A DNA stretch of 64,000 nucleotides, from assembly GCA_022496805.1 (NCBI GenBank), contig CM040088.1, forward strand, positions 43,179,436-43,243,435, written 5' to 3'. Shown one piece after another: positions 34,061 through 47,094 of the stretch. The position numbers and the translations under genes were made by a program. Source of the stretch: Pohlia nutans. Taxonomy: Eukaryota; Streptophyta; Bryopsida; Bryales; Mniaceae. The notes beneath the pieces were generated by a model. The model saw nothing but the letters and a program-made list of their open reading frames with translations. It had not been told where the DNA came from and did not search any database. Every line of letters begins with the position of its first letter. Positions within the stretch are counted from its first letter, which is position 1.

Positions 34061-37000
34061 AAAGAAATTGATATATTTTGGTATTTAAATAGTTTTTACA
34101 CGGAGAATAATTTTATAATATTCAATTACATTGATTGATTTTGACTGGACAATTGCTTTGGACTAGAACATCATGTTACATTAAGTATATTCTAATAGAA
34201 TCTATTGATGTATGGGAATAATCCATAATTCTTAGTTTTTTCCACAAATGTTCTCTTCATTTTTTTTGGGGTTTTCTCATTTTCACTTGTTACACTTGTC
34301 ATGTCCTAATGTCCCTGCATAAAACATAAAATCCTTTTTAGTCATTTCCAAGAACCATGTATGTACATGAATATTCTTACATTTTATTTATAATATATAA
34401 TTAGTAACATCCTCATAAATCATGTTTGACACTGTGCCAAATTACAATGAATGTTCATATATTTAGTAATGAACTACTTCAACTCTTTAGGAAAATACAT
34501 AAATTTCTTCTGGATGTAACAACGTCAAAGGTATAATGTTTTGTTTGAGAATATAATTTACATATCATGAAATTCTAAGTAAGTGTATGTAAAAATGAAC
34601 TTCAATTTAAAAGTGTCACATACATGTTAAAAACTATTCAAATACCTGATATAATATGAAATCATTTAAATGAATTTTATTGTATTATTAATCTATACAA
34701 GATTATAAGATATTTTCCACACACAACATTTGCACACTGGATAGATGCCTCACTGCATATGGTGATTCCCCATTCTTTGCATATGGCAATTACACATTGA
34801 CAACTACATATGACAATTACACAATGAGAACTAATTCTTTACATCTACAATTTCGTTAATGAAGTCCGGATGATTGTTGTATATAGACTATCCCTGTTTT
34901 TTTAAGTGACATTGTTGAAAACTAAAAAAAATTACATGCAAACCAACTTTACATTGTTGACAATTTACAAATTGGTGACATTCAAATTGTTGACGAACTC
35001 AAAGTTTTATCAAATGGAATTTATAATGTTACACTTCGATTAGAGTGGCAGGAAAAAAAGTAAAGTCAACTATTATTATAGATATGTTGTTTTTGAATTT
35101 GCCTAATTTTGTACCTAGTGAAGTGGGTTCTTTAGCTGTGTTGGAATGATTTTCAATACAAAAATTTAATGAGCTTCAGCCGACTCCAACAAATTGCCTA
35201 GAAAACCAGTGTAAATATTCTGTATAGTCTCACAGTAGTAACAAACCAATATCATTATTAACCCCGGAGAAGTCACTGTCAAGAATTTAGATAATTATGA
35301 AAGAACAAATATAGGATGTCTTTTATTCATTTGAGATAAAATAAAATAAAATTATAGAAGTAATATAGGGTGTTTTAAAACGAAATTGAAAATATTATAG
35401 GAATATTCCTATAATATATATGAAATATACCCTAAATATAGTATAAATAGTAGAATATTCAAATTATTTCATAGCCCCCTATTACATGCCTTTTGTTGCC
35501 TCATATGTACCCAAAATTTACACTGAGTGACTTCCCCGAGTCATTAACATTGTAAATTTGAAGGCTTTGTAGTTTTTAATATGACGCCTAAAGTATATCA
35601 AACATTGAAAACACATATTTTCAGCTACTGAACATGTATACAAATGTCAAATTTAATGTCAGCACAAGACTTCAAAATGTAGTATGAAAACCCAACCACG
35701 GTAGAAAAACACCCACAAAAAATAGCAGATTTATACCTGCACCTACAATAATCCCTATGACTCAAATATCTACAACACAATGCAACCAAGAAAAGGACAT
35801 AAAGACAAATAGGAATATCATTCAAATAGAAAGTAAAATGATCCACATTTACGAAAACAGTGGTAAATATATAAGTACCATTCCAACTAATAGATTAAAA
35901 TCGCTATGGAAACAATATAACAAATACATATATAATATATGGACTAGTACCACCCACAAAATCATTTGAAATAGGAATTGTGTGATTATACCAAAGATAT
36001 AAATACAAAACCCAAAAAAATTAACCAACAAACACATCACAACATACTCTACGAACCAACATTCTAAACTCCCTTAAAACAACATTTAATATTACCCGTT
36101 CTTACTTTTCCTCACCAGTAACATGCTCTCCTAAAATTACACAATTCTACTCTCCATTCAAAACGGATAAATTTTTTGGCTCAATACGTACAGCCTTTCC
36201 ATACAAATGACAAGGTCTTGGATACGCCCACCCAAACAATGAAGAAACAACAGAACAAGCAATATAGTGGGCACGCCTAGCAGCAACATAGACCTAGAAT
36301 CCATCATTATCTTAACAATACCCGACACCAACTGGTATCTATCTATGTATACAAATGTCATGGTATTGTTTTGTCTTTTTGTAACAAGTGATTGCCTATT
36401 TGTAATTGTTGTAAAATTTTAAATGAAGAACTGTATTGCCAAATATTGAATACGTTTAATGTACTATATGCAATTTAAAAAACATAGAATTTTCTTATTT
36501 TAATAAATGGAGACATATAATTTTTTTGTCAGATGTCATATCTCTTAAAAGAGTGTTTAGCCATAATTTTTTTTTAATTTTGGGTACGGTTGTACATTGT
36601 CATATATGATAATACGTTAACTGTTTTTAGTATGAACTATTTCTGGCAAGTGGGAGCAGCATGAAATGCATCCACAATTACCGTATTGTACTAGAAGGTT
36701 CGGCAGAAAATATTACTAAAAATAGTTGTATACAATTTCGAGAACTTATTTTTCAAAAAATATATTATTTATGTATGGAAAAAAACGGATTTTGAAGAAT
36801 ATTCAATTTGCCTACATCTATTTTTAGAAATATTTAAATATTAGGTAGACAAGTGCCTAACCTGCTAGTAAACTACGGTACTTACTAGTCTTCAAGAATG
36901 ACTGAATAATAGATTCATGGGCAGTCAACGCATGAGTACCATGATTATGTGTGAATGACATATAAATGTCACAATAAATAATATTTTTTATTATTGTTTC

Positions 37001-38200
37001 GTTCTCAAACTAGAAATAGTGTAGGATCAGTACGGTCGGTCATATATATCATTGTAAACATGTCATACTAAACGTTGTAAAAAAGTCGTGAAACGACACG
37101 TTTATCATAAACAAAGTAATACAAAGTTTTAAATTATGTATTCATTGAAACACAGGGTTTGTTCTCACTTTATTTCAGTATTTTCTATTACCCTACAGTT
37201 CTTAAAGTGTCATATGAAAATGGGGTTTTCATTATTTTTATATCGCCTTAAATAAAATGTTGTACACATAGACAGTTTTGCACATATTGGACCTCTACCG
37301 GTAATAGAGCAAGAGATATGTGATGTCAGAACTACACATGTTTTGGTATATTTCAAAATTTAAACAGATGAACCAAATATGAAGTTCGACATACATTATG
37401 AGGCAAATGGGAGTATAGCTACCCACATTTACTGTCCATGTAGTACTCTAGGACAATCATCATGAGCAGTACAATTTGAGAGGCCTAAGGGTCTTGTGTT
37501 TGACTTCTCTCTCTCAATTGTATGTGTCAGTTACAGATAGATAGAAAACCAGTCTACATATTTGTGAACTATAGAACTGTGAACTGTGGAATCTTGTAGT
37601 GTGTATGTTGTAGATGGCATGAATCAGTTCCAAAATTGTTAATTTCACATTGGAATTGGAATGTTGTATTAACTTTTTATTTATGGTTTTTAACAGAATA
37701 TTGTAACTGAGTGTTTTCGAAAACAAAAGTCTCCATATTTTAACAAATGTCTGTTAAAATGTAGGAGTGTGTGAATCCCTTTTACTGCTTTCGGCATGAG
37801 CTTTTCATAGTTATTGTTTATTCTTTGTTGTATATATGATCATTTACGATTCATGTTTTTCGTGGATTTTATATGCCATGCCAAATGAATGAGCTTTGCG
37901 TTGTATTAAAGAAAAATATAGTGTACAGAATGACAAAAATTCATAGTCAGTTTTTATTAATGTTTGCACGAATTGCATAAACAAACTTCGTGGAACACAA
38001 TAACTTCGAGCTCTTTCAATATATTTTTATAACTAAACGAAAGAAATAAAATTGTAAAGGTACTGCATGTTCATATTTTTTTGCAATCTAGTACTGTCGC
38101 AGTGGACATACTAATACATAATGCAGGTATGTAATCATTATATTTCCTGTAAAACCTAGTCAATTAAGAGAGACAAGATTTACAAAATTGTATCAAATTA
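34061..38200. other. AT-rich core of epsilon
   Basis: Strongly AT-rich with no gene that I can recognise. A GCATATGG..ATTACACAT segment near 34775 repeats one at 32738. Short open frames are typical of AT-rich DNA. Confidence 0.6.
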
Positions 38201-38209
38201 TCAATGTCT

Positions 38210-39640
38210 TTTATAAAATCTCCCACTTACTTTGAAGAAGTAATTCGGTCGGTCTGTTTGAAGATTATTTGTGCATTTAAATTTGCGTTCAATAAAAGAT
38301 TTACACCTCCAAATACACTTATGATGTCTCATAACATTTCTGTGGACCAATGTACATCCCATTTATTGTTTTCAGTAGTTGTTTTAATCTATTGTGTTGG
38401 CATTGTTCTATATAGGGTGATTTTCAGGTTGTATTTTCCTAGTCATAAGAGTAAGATAGTTTTATTGAATTATGAATAAAATGTGATACACGAACAAAGT
38501 ACAATTCTTTTTTGCATACAATAAATTATGACGCTACGCTTCTTTATTGTACTTTATGTTGTTAAGGTATATGAAGACTATTCACATTGTAATGAACAAA
38601 TAAATACTGTAGACAAACAATTCATTGATTGTCATATTCTTTTAATTTCGAAGGGGCAAGGAAATAATTACTATAGTGCCAAACAACAGAAAGTTGTCAT
38701 TTGTTCTTATTTATGTTCGTAGTTCATGTGCAGTGGAAATACTTTAAAATTCACAGGATTCTAATATTTATATTTTGTGCAAATTAGAGTGATCTCTATA
38801 TTTTGAATTGAGTACTTTGTGCCCAAGCTGTCTACATCATTGCTGACGACATCTAGGCATGACGAGTACAAGGCGGTTATAGGCGGGTATCAATTGTAGT
38901 GGCCGAGTATGGCCGGGTATCAATTGTAGTGGCCGAGTATGGCCGGGTATCAATCGGGGTGGTCAGCCTAGGGTTTGGCGGTCGCACTTCTGTGTGGTTC
39001 ATTTTGTTCGGCGCTTGTCCCAGCCGTCGTCGTTGCTCCGGTTTGAATCCGCTAGTGCCGCAGTGTTGCCAGTGTGCGAGCAATTCTGTGCTACTGCTGT
39101 GTTGTGTTGCCTTGCGGGAGTTGCGCGTGCGAGGCGGTGCGTGTGGAGGACGTGCGGAAGTGCGCTTCAGAGGTGGTGCGGGAGGAAAGCTCGAAAAGCC
39201 GTGTGAGGTTCGCACGAAAGGCGGTGCATGGTGCGCGCGACAAGCGCTGCGGGAGGTGCGCGTCAGGCGGTTTGAGCTGGTGCGTTCAATTCTCACTTTC
39301 TTGCACTCGGGTTTGTCAGTTACATTGCTAACATCGCTGTAGGGTTGACGGTGCGGTCTACGTTCATTGTTGTACTGTGAGTTTGTTGTTGCGGACGGCA
39401 CCCGTATTACACGTGCAGTGAAACAACCTTCTCAGTTTCGGAATATTCTTCGTGTCTGTGTGGTTATTTTACTATCTTCAGTGTTCTCTAGTTCCATTGT
39501 ACGGTTTATATTTTAGATTGTCAGTTTCACTGTATGGTTTCATCTGTTGTATGCGTTTTTTGGTGCACTATGTGACTTTGTTGTTGCAAAGTGCACCTGT
39601 AGTATACATCACGTGAAAGAACCTTGTGGGTTTCAGTATT
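38210..39640 (-). repeat. inner inverted repeat of epsilon, right arm (approximate ends)
   Basis: Reverse-complement counterpart of 32700-34060. The outer part (about 39360-39640) appears duplicated, because the TGCACTTTGCAACAACA segment of the left arm matches near 39590 and, less well, near 39380. The low-complexity minus frame at 38877-39401 mirrors the left-arm frame. Confidence 0.75.
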
Positions 39641-42103
39641 TTTTGTTTTAGTGGGATTTTTTTACTATATGAAATCTCCAAGTGGCATAGATTTTTCTAT
39701 GCAATCTATGCCACTTGTACATTTCACATAGTATGAATATTTCAAAAATCAACAAGGGGAAAGAAATGGCATTAGTACAATATACAATTTCTTGGTCTTC
39801 TTTACCGGTATTATTTCCCGGTACTTCTTTCCCGTAAACCTGGATATACTTGTCCAAATACGCTCGCTGAAATTCAACTAAATGTATTTCCAATCGTATG
39901 CTTAGAGTAGCCTAAGCGTATACCCCAGCATACTCCGTAGCCACCCCACTGTGCAATTGCACAGTGGCAGAAGCACAGACAACCAAAATAGAGAAGGATT
40001 TTGTGTACAGATAGCAACTGCATTTACCAGGAATAGAGAGGGTAGAGGCCGGGCATGGCCTGCCCTGCCTACCCGGGTTTTCAAAAACGTTCTAGGGCAC
40101 TTGATGTTATAAAGAAAATAATGTCGGGCACTGCATGTTTGTAGCCTAGGAAAATTTTATGTGATGAATGAACGCCTTGCTTGGTGCTATGCAGCTAGTA
40201 CGCCGATGCGTAGTGCGGCGATGTGGGGTACACTTTAGAATTGTTCCTGATGGAAGGAATAGATATACAAGACACTAGGATTGTGTTTGATGGGAGGAAT
40301 ACAAGGACATCCTGTAAAGCGTGTGCATCAATATTGATCACTGCTCCACTTGCTTGGTGGTAGGCTTCCACTGCAATTGAACATTCATTTGGTGTCAGAT
40401 GCTTGATCCGAACTACCCCTCGTTGATGCTAAGCTGCTAGTGTACAACTGCAGACTGGAGACTTCAGTCCGCATAAACATTGGGCTTCGGAGCAGACCTT
40501 TCAAACGGTCGGCTTGGAGTGCACGTTGAGTGGCATGGCTTTCACCGCAACTCCTTCAACGTTGACAATGTCAATGGCCTCTGCACCAGGGGTTTCTGTA
40601 TCGGAAGCAATAGTTTGCCTTAGTACGGAAGGTGGAGAGGACTGCATTCAAGCTACACAGGTGAGACCCGGCCCCTAATGTCAAATCCTGCAGACTGTCC
40701 CTCCCAATGTGCAAGTGCACAGTGGCAAGAGGTAGAGGCACATAATTATCATCATTGATGCTTGAATGTTGACCCCGCAAGAATCTACACTGTTCGTGTG
40801 CACTGTGGACATTACTCTGGGCAAATCTAAAGAGGTAAGCTAATTTGTCTTTCTATATGGCTGTCGCTTTTTGAAATGGGTTTGTTGTTGCTCATAAATT
40901 CAGCGCCCGAATTAAGGTGTGAGGCGCAGTCTGTTTCAGGGCATATGAATATTTGCAAAGTTTTGAAGACGAGAAGAAGATATGGACAAGGTCCTGACCA
41001 CATCGATGAAAGTAGAACGCCGTTACCAGGGCTTGAACCATATCCCCCGACTGTACAACAAGGACAATATTTTTTTTTGCATTAGCACTCGCAGCGTAGA
41101 GCGTGGCGGACATTGCAATGTGTGTTGCGATAACATTATTGTAGTAGTTTTTAATTCTGAAAAAGTGACTTGCCGCACCTGGTTGCTTGGTGAAGACTTG
41201 TAAATGATATAGTGCACACTTGTGAGACCAAATAGACATAGCGGTACTATGCCATGCAGGGAAGCGTTTCTGGAGTGTTGTCATGAACACACTGTGGCTC
41301 ATAGAAATGTGAATGCCATGATTGGCAATGAGGAATCTCCGCCGGTCAAGCAATGTTTAAACGTACATAGTTTGTAGATGTGTCCACTGGATCTTAGCCT
41401 TCGCCTACTCATGTTGTCATATACAATGTCGTGCCATGCCCAGAGTAAAACAAAATTTTGGCTGGATGTACGATATTATCAGCAAAAGGTAAAGTTGTGT
41501 GTTCTACTTGGAGCAATTTATGAAGTTGGCATGTGATGGTATGGATTTATTCTTGATAATACAAAATCGTGTGTTTCATACATGCAACAAATAATATGGA
41601 GGAGGCTCACTAGAGAGATATTTGACACGGAGTCGTTGTCATAAAGCCGAAAGTCACTTATTTCAGTTAAAGTGCAAAATTTCAATATAGTATAGAGGAT
41701 TACTAATAATAAACCCATGTGGCTACTCAGACGTAGAGCATGAATTGTGGCAGAGAACGCTATTATGCAATCATAGTTACTAGATCGCGGTAAACAATAG
41801 TGAAGACAGCGCTGATATGCAATCATAGTTACTGGATTGCTCGGGGAGGTCACCCTTTGTATCTTTTGAGTATCACGTGTGAACAAAGGGTATTTAAAAG
41901 TACCCTAAAAATTAAAAATAATTCTAACTATAATTAGTAATGTTTCAAGAATGTTCTAATTTTAATTCTTGTAATGATTTGTGAGCATCCTATATTAATG
42001 TAAATCATTTATAAAAATTATCTACAAAGAATTATTCGGATCCTATCTTTGTTCGCACGTTGTAACATAATGTTTGGAAGTGACCTCCCCGAGCTCGATT
42101 GTC
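39641..42103. other. epsilon interior, right spacer
   Basis: Non-coding. It contains the 22-bp perfect palindrome 39946-39967 and a related imperfect one at 40704-40725, both with a GTGCA(A)..TGCAC core. It is longer than the left spacer by about 1 kb. Confidence 0.55.
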
Positions 42104-43411
42104 ATTTTCCAATTTGCACCTCTATCACCTAACAGATGTATAGCGGTGATTAAGACTGTAAAATTTCGAGGTTTTGTTTGGCCAAAAGGGAATTCAATAT
42201 TGAAGGCTCGCGTATCCAACAAAGAACATCGTCTTGTAATTATGCAACACCTCTTGAAACCCTTTCCTGCATAATATGTATTGTTTATAATATTAAGAAG
42301 ATCTGATGTATTCACAAAGCTTGCAAAACATTGTATGAAACGCGCTCAGAAGGGGCAATGTCAAGTGAAAAATAATGGCATGAAAGTTGCATATTCGTAC
42401 AAGAGGTTGCTTGAACCAAGCCAATTGTAGGGATCAGAATCCCTAAACAGTGAGCAATACCATGTGTCTATAATTAGAAGTGACAACCCTTACAACCGCA
42501 ATGGGGAGGATAGACTATGAAATCCCTACAAAAAATACAATGATTTGGAAGCATACATAAGGAGTACGCAAGACTGCCCAAGTGTTTTGAAAGGGATGAA
42601 TAATTACAGTCAGTTCCTGTAGGAGTCGGCATCTAAAAGTAATTGGCAAGCACTGAGCATGACTCCAATTTCAGTAGAAACATAAAATAAAATATTGCAC
42701 ACATTGTAGTCTTTAAAAGTGGATGAGCCTTGAAACCGACAGACATAGACGTACAGAAGGGAACATGGAAAAGAATAAAAGTTCTAAAATATTTTGTATG
42801 ATATTGTTAAAATGGTTATTTATGAGAGTAGCATGACTTCCAGTCTCAAAGTATTCATGCAAGACAACCGCTACAGTTGGGTATTTATATTTGACAGTCT
42901 ACACTGTCATTTTTGTATCATTCAAACTTGGGGAGGTCAGTATGCACAAAGTAAAAATACACATGACATAAACTATAGGGAATTTGTTTTGGCATAGGAG
43001 GAAAAAAGGCTACTCAATTATAAAATCCTACGGGTCATATAGGACACTTTAAATTCAAAAAAGGAATAATTTAAGATTATGTTTTGAATAAACCTAGAAT
43101 ATCATAGAATATACTCCAAACAGTTCATCTCTTTGGTATAATACCCCAAATAATCAATGTACGGTAGCACTTGATTGTAGACTCCAACGGCAGATGCACC
43201 ATCAAATCCTCTACGAAGTACAAACTGGATGTAACCCAACAATTGCATGGCCTCTGACAGTAACAAATATTGGGTGCATGTAGTTTGTTGGCAACGGTTG
43301 TTGAGATCTCAGATACTTTTTATCGCTATAGAACCATAAACATACGAGGTCCGGGACAGCCAGAATAGTCCCAAATCATTGGAATAGTCCCAACTAAACG
43401 AATATGACCTT
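42104..43411 (-). repeat. right TIR of epsilon
   Basis: Inverted partner of 29855-31181. Only a few substitutions were seen, plus one missing 19-bp unit. Confidence 0.92.
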
Positions 43412-44759
43412 GTTTGCTCCCGTGGCCAAGTTCACAACCATTCGGTGCATTCTTGCAATTGGCGCGACCATGGACTTGGAAATGCATCAAATGGATGTGA
43501 AGACCGCATTTTTGAATGGCGATTTGGAGGAGGACATCTATATGGTGCAACTCGAGGGCTTTGTGCAACAAGGTAATGAGCACCTTGTTTGTAAGTTGCA
43601 AAAATCATTGTATGGGTTGAAACAATCTCCAAGAGCGTGGTACCAAAAGATTGACACGTTTCTCCTTGCACACGGGTTTACTAGGAGCATTGCGGATCAT
43701 AGTCTCTACTTCATGCAAGAGGGTCAACAAAAGGTGATTGTGATCATATATGTTGATGATTTGATCATTCTTGCAAGCCTCATGAGTTCAATGAAGGCAC
43801 TAAAAGCCATGCTTGAGAGAGAGTACGAGATGAGTGATCTTGGAGAATTGCACTTTTGTCTTGGCGTTGAGTTTGTGAGAGATAGGGCCACACGCACTAT
43901 CACCATGAGTCAAGGCAAGTATGTGATGGACGTGCTCAAGAGTTTCGGGATGGAGGATTGTAAGCCCATGGCAACACCTTTGGATGCAAATTCCAAGCTC
44001 GTCAAGCTTTCGGAGGAGGAGTATGCGGCGGAGGCCAAATCGATGGACGAGGTGCCATACAAGCAAGCGGTGGGGTCGTTGATGTATGCAATGATTGCGA
44101 CACGGCCCGACCTTGCGTATCCGATTAGCGTGGTGAGTCAACACATGGCGAGACCGGGTTCAATGCATTGGATGGCGGTCAAGAGGATCATGCGCTACTT
44201 GAAAGGGACAAGCGATGTCAAGTTATGTCTTGGCGGCAAAGACATTGTGTTGAGCGGCTATTGCGATGCGGACTACGCGGGAGACACGAGCAATCGATGA
44301 TCAATAACGGGCTACATGTTCAAAGTCGGATCGGGAGCGGTATCGTGGAATAGCAAGTGACAACAAACCACGGCGACATCAACGGTGGAGGCCGAGTACA
44401 TGGCTACGAGCCACGCCACCAAGGAGGCCATTTGGTTGAGGCAACTAATGGCCGATGTGGCTTGCACACAAGGTGAGGCTACAACGATCATGTGTGACAA
44501 CCAAGGGTGCATTTCACTTGCAAAGAACCCTACACATCATTCACGCACGAAGCACATTGATGTGCAATACCACTTCATTCGGGAGAAGTTGGAATTGGGA
44601 GTCATACAATTGGATTATTGTCCAACAGAGCACATGGTGGCGGATGTGCTCACAAAGGGTCTTTGTAGAGACCGACACCAAAGATTAGTTATAGCATTTG
44701 GACTTAGAGGCTTTGGTTCTACGCAAAGTGGGAGTATTGAGGTATTTGATGTAAGGTAA
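43412..44759 (+). pseudogene. copia delta gag-pol, 3' part (degenerate)
   Basis: Continues reverse transcriptase (YVDDLI near 43750) and RNase H (DADYAGD near 44266) from the piece ending at 29854. TGA codons interrupt it at 44298 and 44358. It ends at a TAA at 44757, just inside the 3' LTR. Confidence 0.92.
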
Positions 44760-44992
44760 TATTGCTAGAAGCCAAAGAGGTTTAGGTGCTAAATAATGTG
44801 TGTGGGAGGAGGGGTTAGGCATGGGCTGATCTCTAGAGTGTCCTTGTGATGAGTTATCCCACATAGTTTGTCCATGGTGACCTCCTAGTGTACACTACTT
44901 AAGGTGGAAGGCCTTTGAGTAAAGATCATCTCTTTCTACGCATTCCTTGTGTTTGTGTGTGTGCCTTGTGAAATCTTCTACTACCTTCAATT
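44735..44992 (+). repeat. 3' LTR of copia delta
   Basis: 258 bp. It differs from the 5' LTR at several positions and ends TTCAATT instead of TTCAATA, in keeping with an older insertion. Confidence 0.92.
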
Positions 44993-47094
44993 GTCTGAAA
45001 CACGTATCGGAGGCCGAGCAGTCCCTTTACAACTCAGCCGAGAATGCAAAAGAAGTCATCTTTCTCGAAGAAAATGATGGCTTCATGGACGACGCTGCAA
45101 GAGCTAAGGCAATCGCAAAGATTCATGCTCAAGATCTCAAGAAGAAAGAGAATATTAAAGCCTTGTTTGAAAGGGAGATTGCAAAGGAAGAAGCGCAAAA
45201 GGCAAAGGAGGTAAAAAAGAATCAGTTGAAGGCAGAGAAAGGCAAGGGGAAAAAGGCGAAAGCGGATGTTGTTGCTAACACAAACGACTCTGCTGTAGTG
45301 GATGAGGCCCACACCAATCGTGCATCAAAGGAGGTGGTTAAGAAGCGAGAATTTCCTCCCATCTCATTCACACAAGAGCGATTGACCCAAGGTCCTGTCG
45401 TCGTGGTTGTCGCAGATGAGGCTGACTTGGTAAATGATGAGCTCTTTCTGAATTTGTCGTTTGGATCGCTCTTGCCGGAGGATAAGCCTGCCATTCCCGC
45501 CTTCTAGGATATCGTTTCATTCTTCGATAAGGTATTGCTCATGATCATCGTTCTCTCATGTTCATTAAGGCTTTTCATTTCAAAATCCTTGCACCTGCTT
45601 GTTACTGTTGTGCACTTGATCAATCATCTATTCTCTGAATGTTTTGCAGCATCGAGGGGATCGGGATCGTAAGTTCAGTGGTCAACGCAATGCGAAGGCA
45701 ACTGTTGACCTCATGTTGGTAGACTACCAAGAGGATCTGCGGGTCCCCACTGTATCTCACCCTTCCAACGAAGTCCCACGCTGGAACACGTTTATTCCTG
45801 CCAATTTCGCTGCCATTTTTGACTTCGCAGATAACCACCTTCAGGACGATGGAGCCATTGTCGTCATCCACCCGTATGACGTGGTGGTGAAATCAGCCGT
45901 TCTCGGATATGCATCAACGTATGGATTTGTAGAACGGAAAAACTGGGTGTGCATGAATCGTTTGCATTTGTGTTATCCGGCTAATGAGCAATTGACGGTA
46001 AGTTTGTACTTGCTTCTTTACCAAACTCCTGATGTTATTATTAATGTTGTTTCAATGTCAATAACTTCATTCGTATGTGGTCTTGCTTGTCTTCTATTGT
46101 CTCAGACGCAGAGATTTGGTGCCTACCTGCTGGTGAGGAAGGAAGGCTCCAACTTCAAATTCAATCCTGTTTCGTCTATGGACGAGGTGGATGTGGACAT
46201 TAGATCAGACGAGTGGCTGCAGAACTACACAACCAAATCTGACCAGGCCATGAACGGAAGCAGGCCCTGGCGTGGACCGCGCGAAAAGAGCAGAGGCTTC
46301 TGGCAAGTTCTAATTGAGGCTTGCTCAAAACCCGGAGACGTTGACTGCAACGCCATGACCGGTAATTTCTAACCCGAAACCCTTTGTATTAATTAGATTG
46401 CAGATCGAGGACGTGATTCACACTGGGCATTGACAATATCAACCCTAAACTCCGTGTGTGTGTGTTCTAGGCGCTTCAATTCATGCATGCAGGAATGTCA
46501 ACCGCCACATCGTGGCTTTGGAGGAGGACAAAGCTATTTACGATGCACTCATCGCTCCTCTTCAACGTACGAAGCCTACCTCCACTTCACCACGGCCGTT
46601 TGCATCGAAGCGTTCTCAAGATCCCGACACCATGGAGATGATGCCGACGCAGATCAAGCGAAGACGTCAGAGTAAGTAAGTCTGTTTGGATTTAAATTAA
46701 CTCGCTGCATGATGACCGTAAACCATGATGATGACATGCACCTCAAAGTTCTGATGTATGTCCTATGTTTTATAGACCTTCAATCGAAATGAGCCCTCCT
46801 CGACACAAGCCGTTCTTTGCTGCCCGCTGTTTCTTCCCTAGTCTACCGAAACCATTTGAGCTCCCCGTGTACGCGGAGCCCCTCGCTGGGGCATTTGCAC
46901 AGCACAGCATTGATGACGTGGAGATGACAGAGCGAGCTCCTGATACCGGTGTTTCTCAATTCATGGATGTAGAAGCTGCGGAGTCTTCTCGCACCCATAG
47001 TTCTTGTTCTTTGTCTACGACGTCATCTTCTTCACGTGAGGACTCGTCTGATGATTTGTCCTAAACCGTTCATTTTGTATTTCTTTACCTTTTT

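Larger units (their letters stand above)
29855..43411. mobile_element. 13.6-kb long-TIR element epsilon, non-autonomous
   Basis: Its ends AAGGTCATATTCG and CGAATATGACCTT are reverse complements. The flanks duplicate GTTT (29851-29854 and 43412-43415), and the uninterrupted copia reads GACGTTTGCTCCC. TIRs of 1327 and 1308 bp are near-identical by eye. The length difference is one extra 19-bp unit in the left arm. No transposase frame is visible inside, and the longest open frame is about 170 codons in a low-complexity region. A 4-bp duplication with kilobase TIRs does not let me assign a superfamily. Confidence 0.88.
25804..44992 (+). mobile_element. old Ty1/copia element delta, inserted in exon 9 of gene B
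   Basis: It is the same family as alpha and beta but on the plus strand and diverged. The LTRs are 25804-26060 and 44735-44992. The flanks GTGTG (25799-25803) and GTCTG (44993-44997) are a 5-bp target duplication with one change, and the last LTR base is also changed. Removing the element plus one duplicate restores the gene B frame (WYLECGV then KHVSEAEQ). It carries two nested insertions: a 227-bp element and the 13.6-kb element epsilon. Confidence 0.93.
21077..47064 (+). pseudogene. 13-exon gene B: CTD-like repeats, ParB/Srx-like motif, degenerate methyltransferase-like domain
   Basis: Exons: 21077-21163, 22831-22932, 23028-23630, 23731-24362, 24454-24643, 24734-24928, 25004-25219, 25313-25536, 25629-25803 plus 44998-45531 (one exon split by copia), 45650-45997, 46106-46361, 46471-46675, 46776-47064. 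All introns are GT-AG and phases agree, giving about 1351 codons. Residues ~76-84 (IINLSDLD) resemble a SUMO-interacting motif. Residues ~140-228 are YVPTSP-type repeats like the RNA polymerase II CTD. VCDGNHRLQAW (~425) is the GNHR signature of ParB/sulfiredoxin-like nuclease domains. A Lys-rich coiled coil lies at ~835-885. From ~1002, VDLMLVDYQED and later PGD...TGASIHACR and IVALEED follow the IV-then-I order of beta-class N6/N4 methyltransferases, with DYQE where DPPY is expected. In-frame TAA at 24857 and TAG at 45505, plus the copia insertion, make it inactive here. Confidence 0.7.

Noticed and set aside
33044..39401. Arg/Thr/Pro-rich frames in epsilon as genes
   Set aside because: Low complexity, present on opposite strands of inverted arms, with no start context or domain.
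29851..43415. Epsilon as a piggyBac-type TTAA insertion
   Set aside because: TTAA occurs only at the left junction. The empty copia sequence lacks it and the duplicated bases are GTTT.
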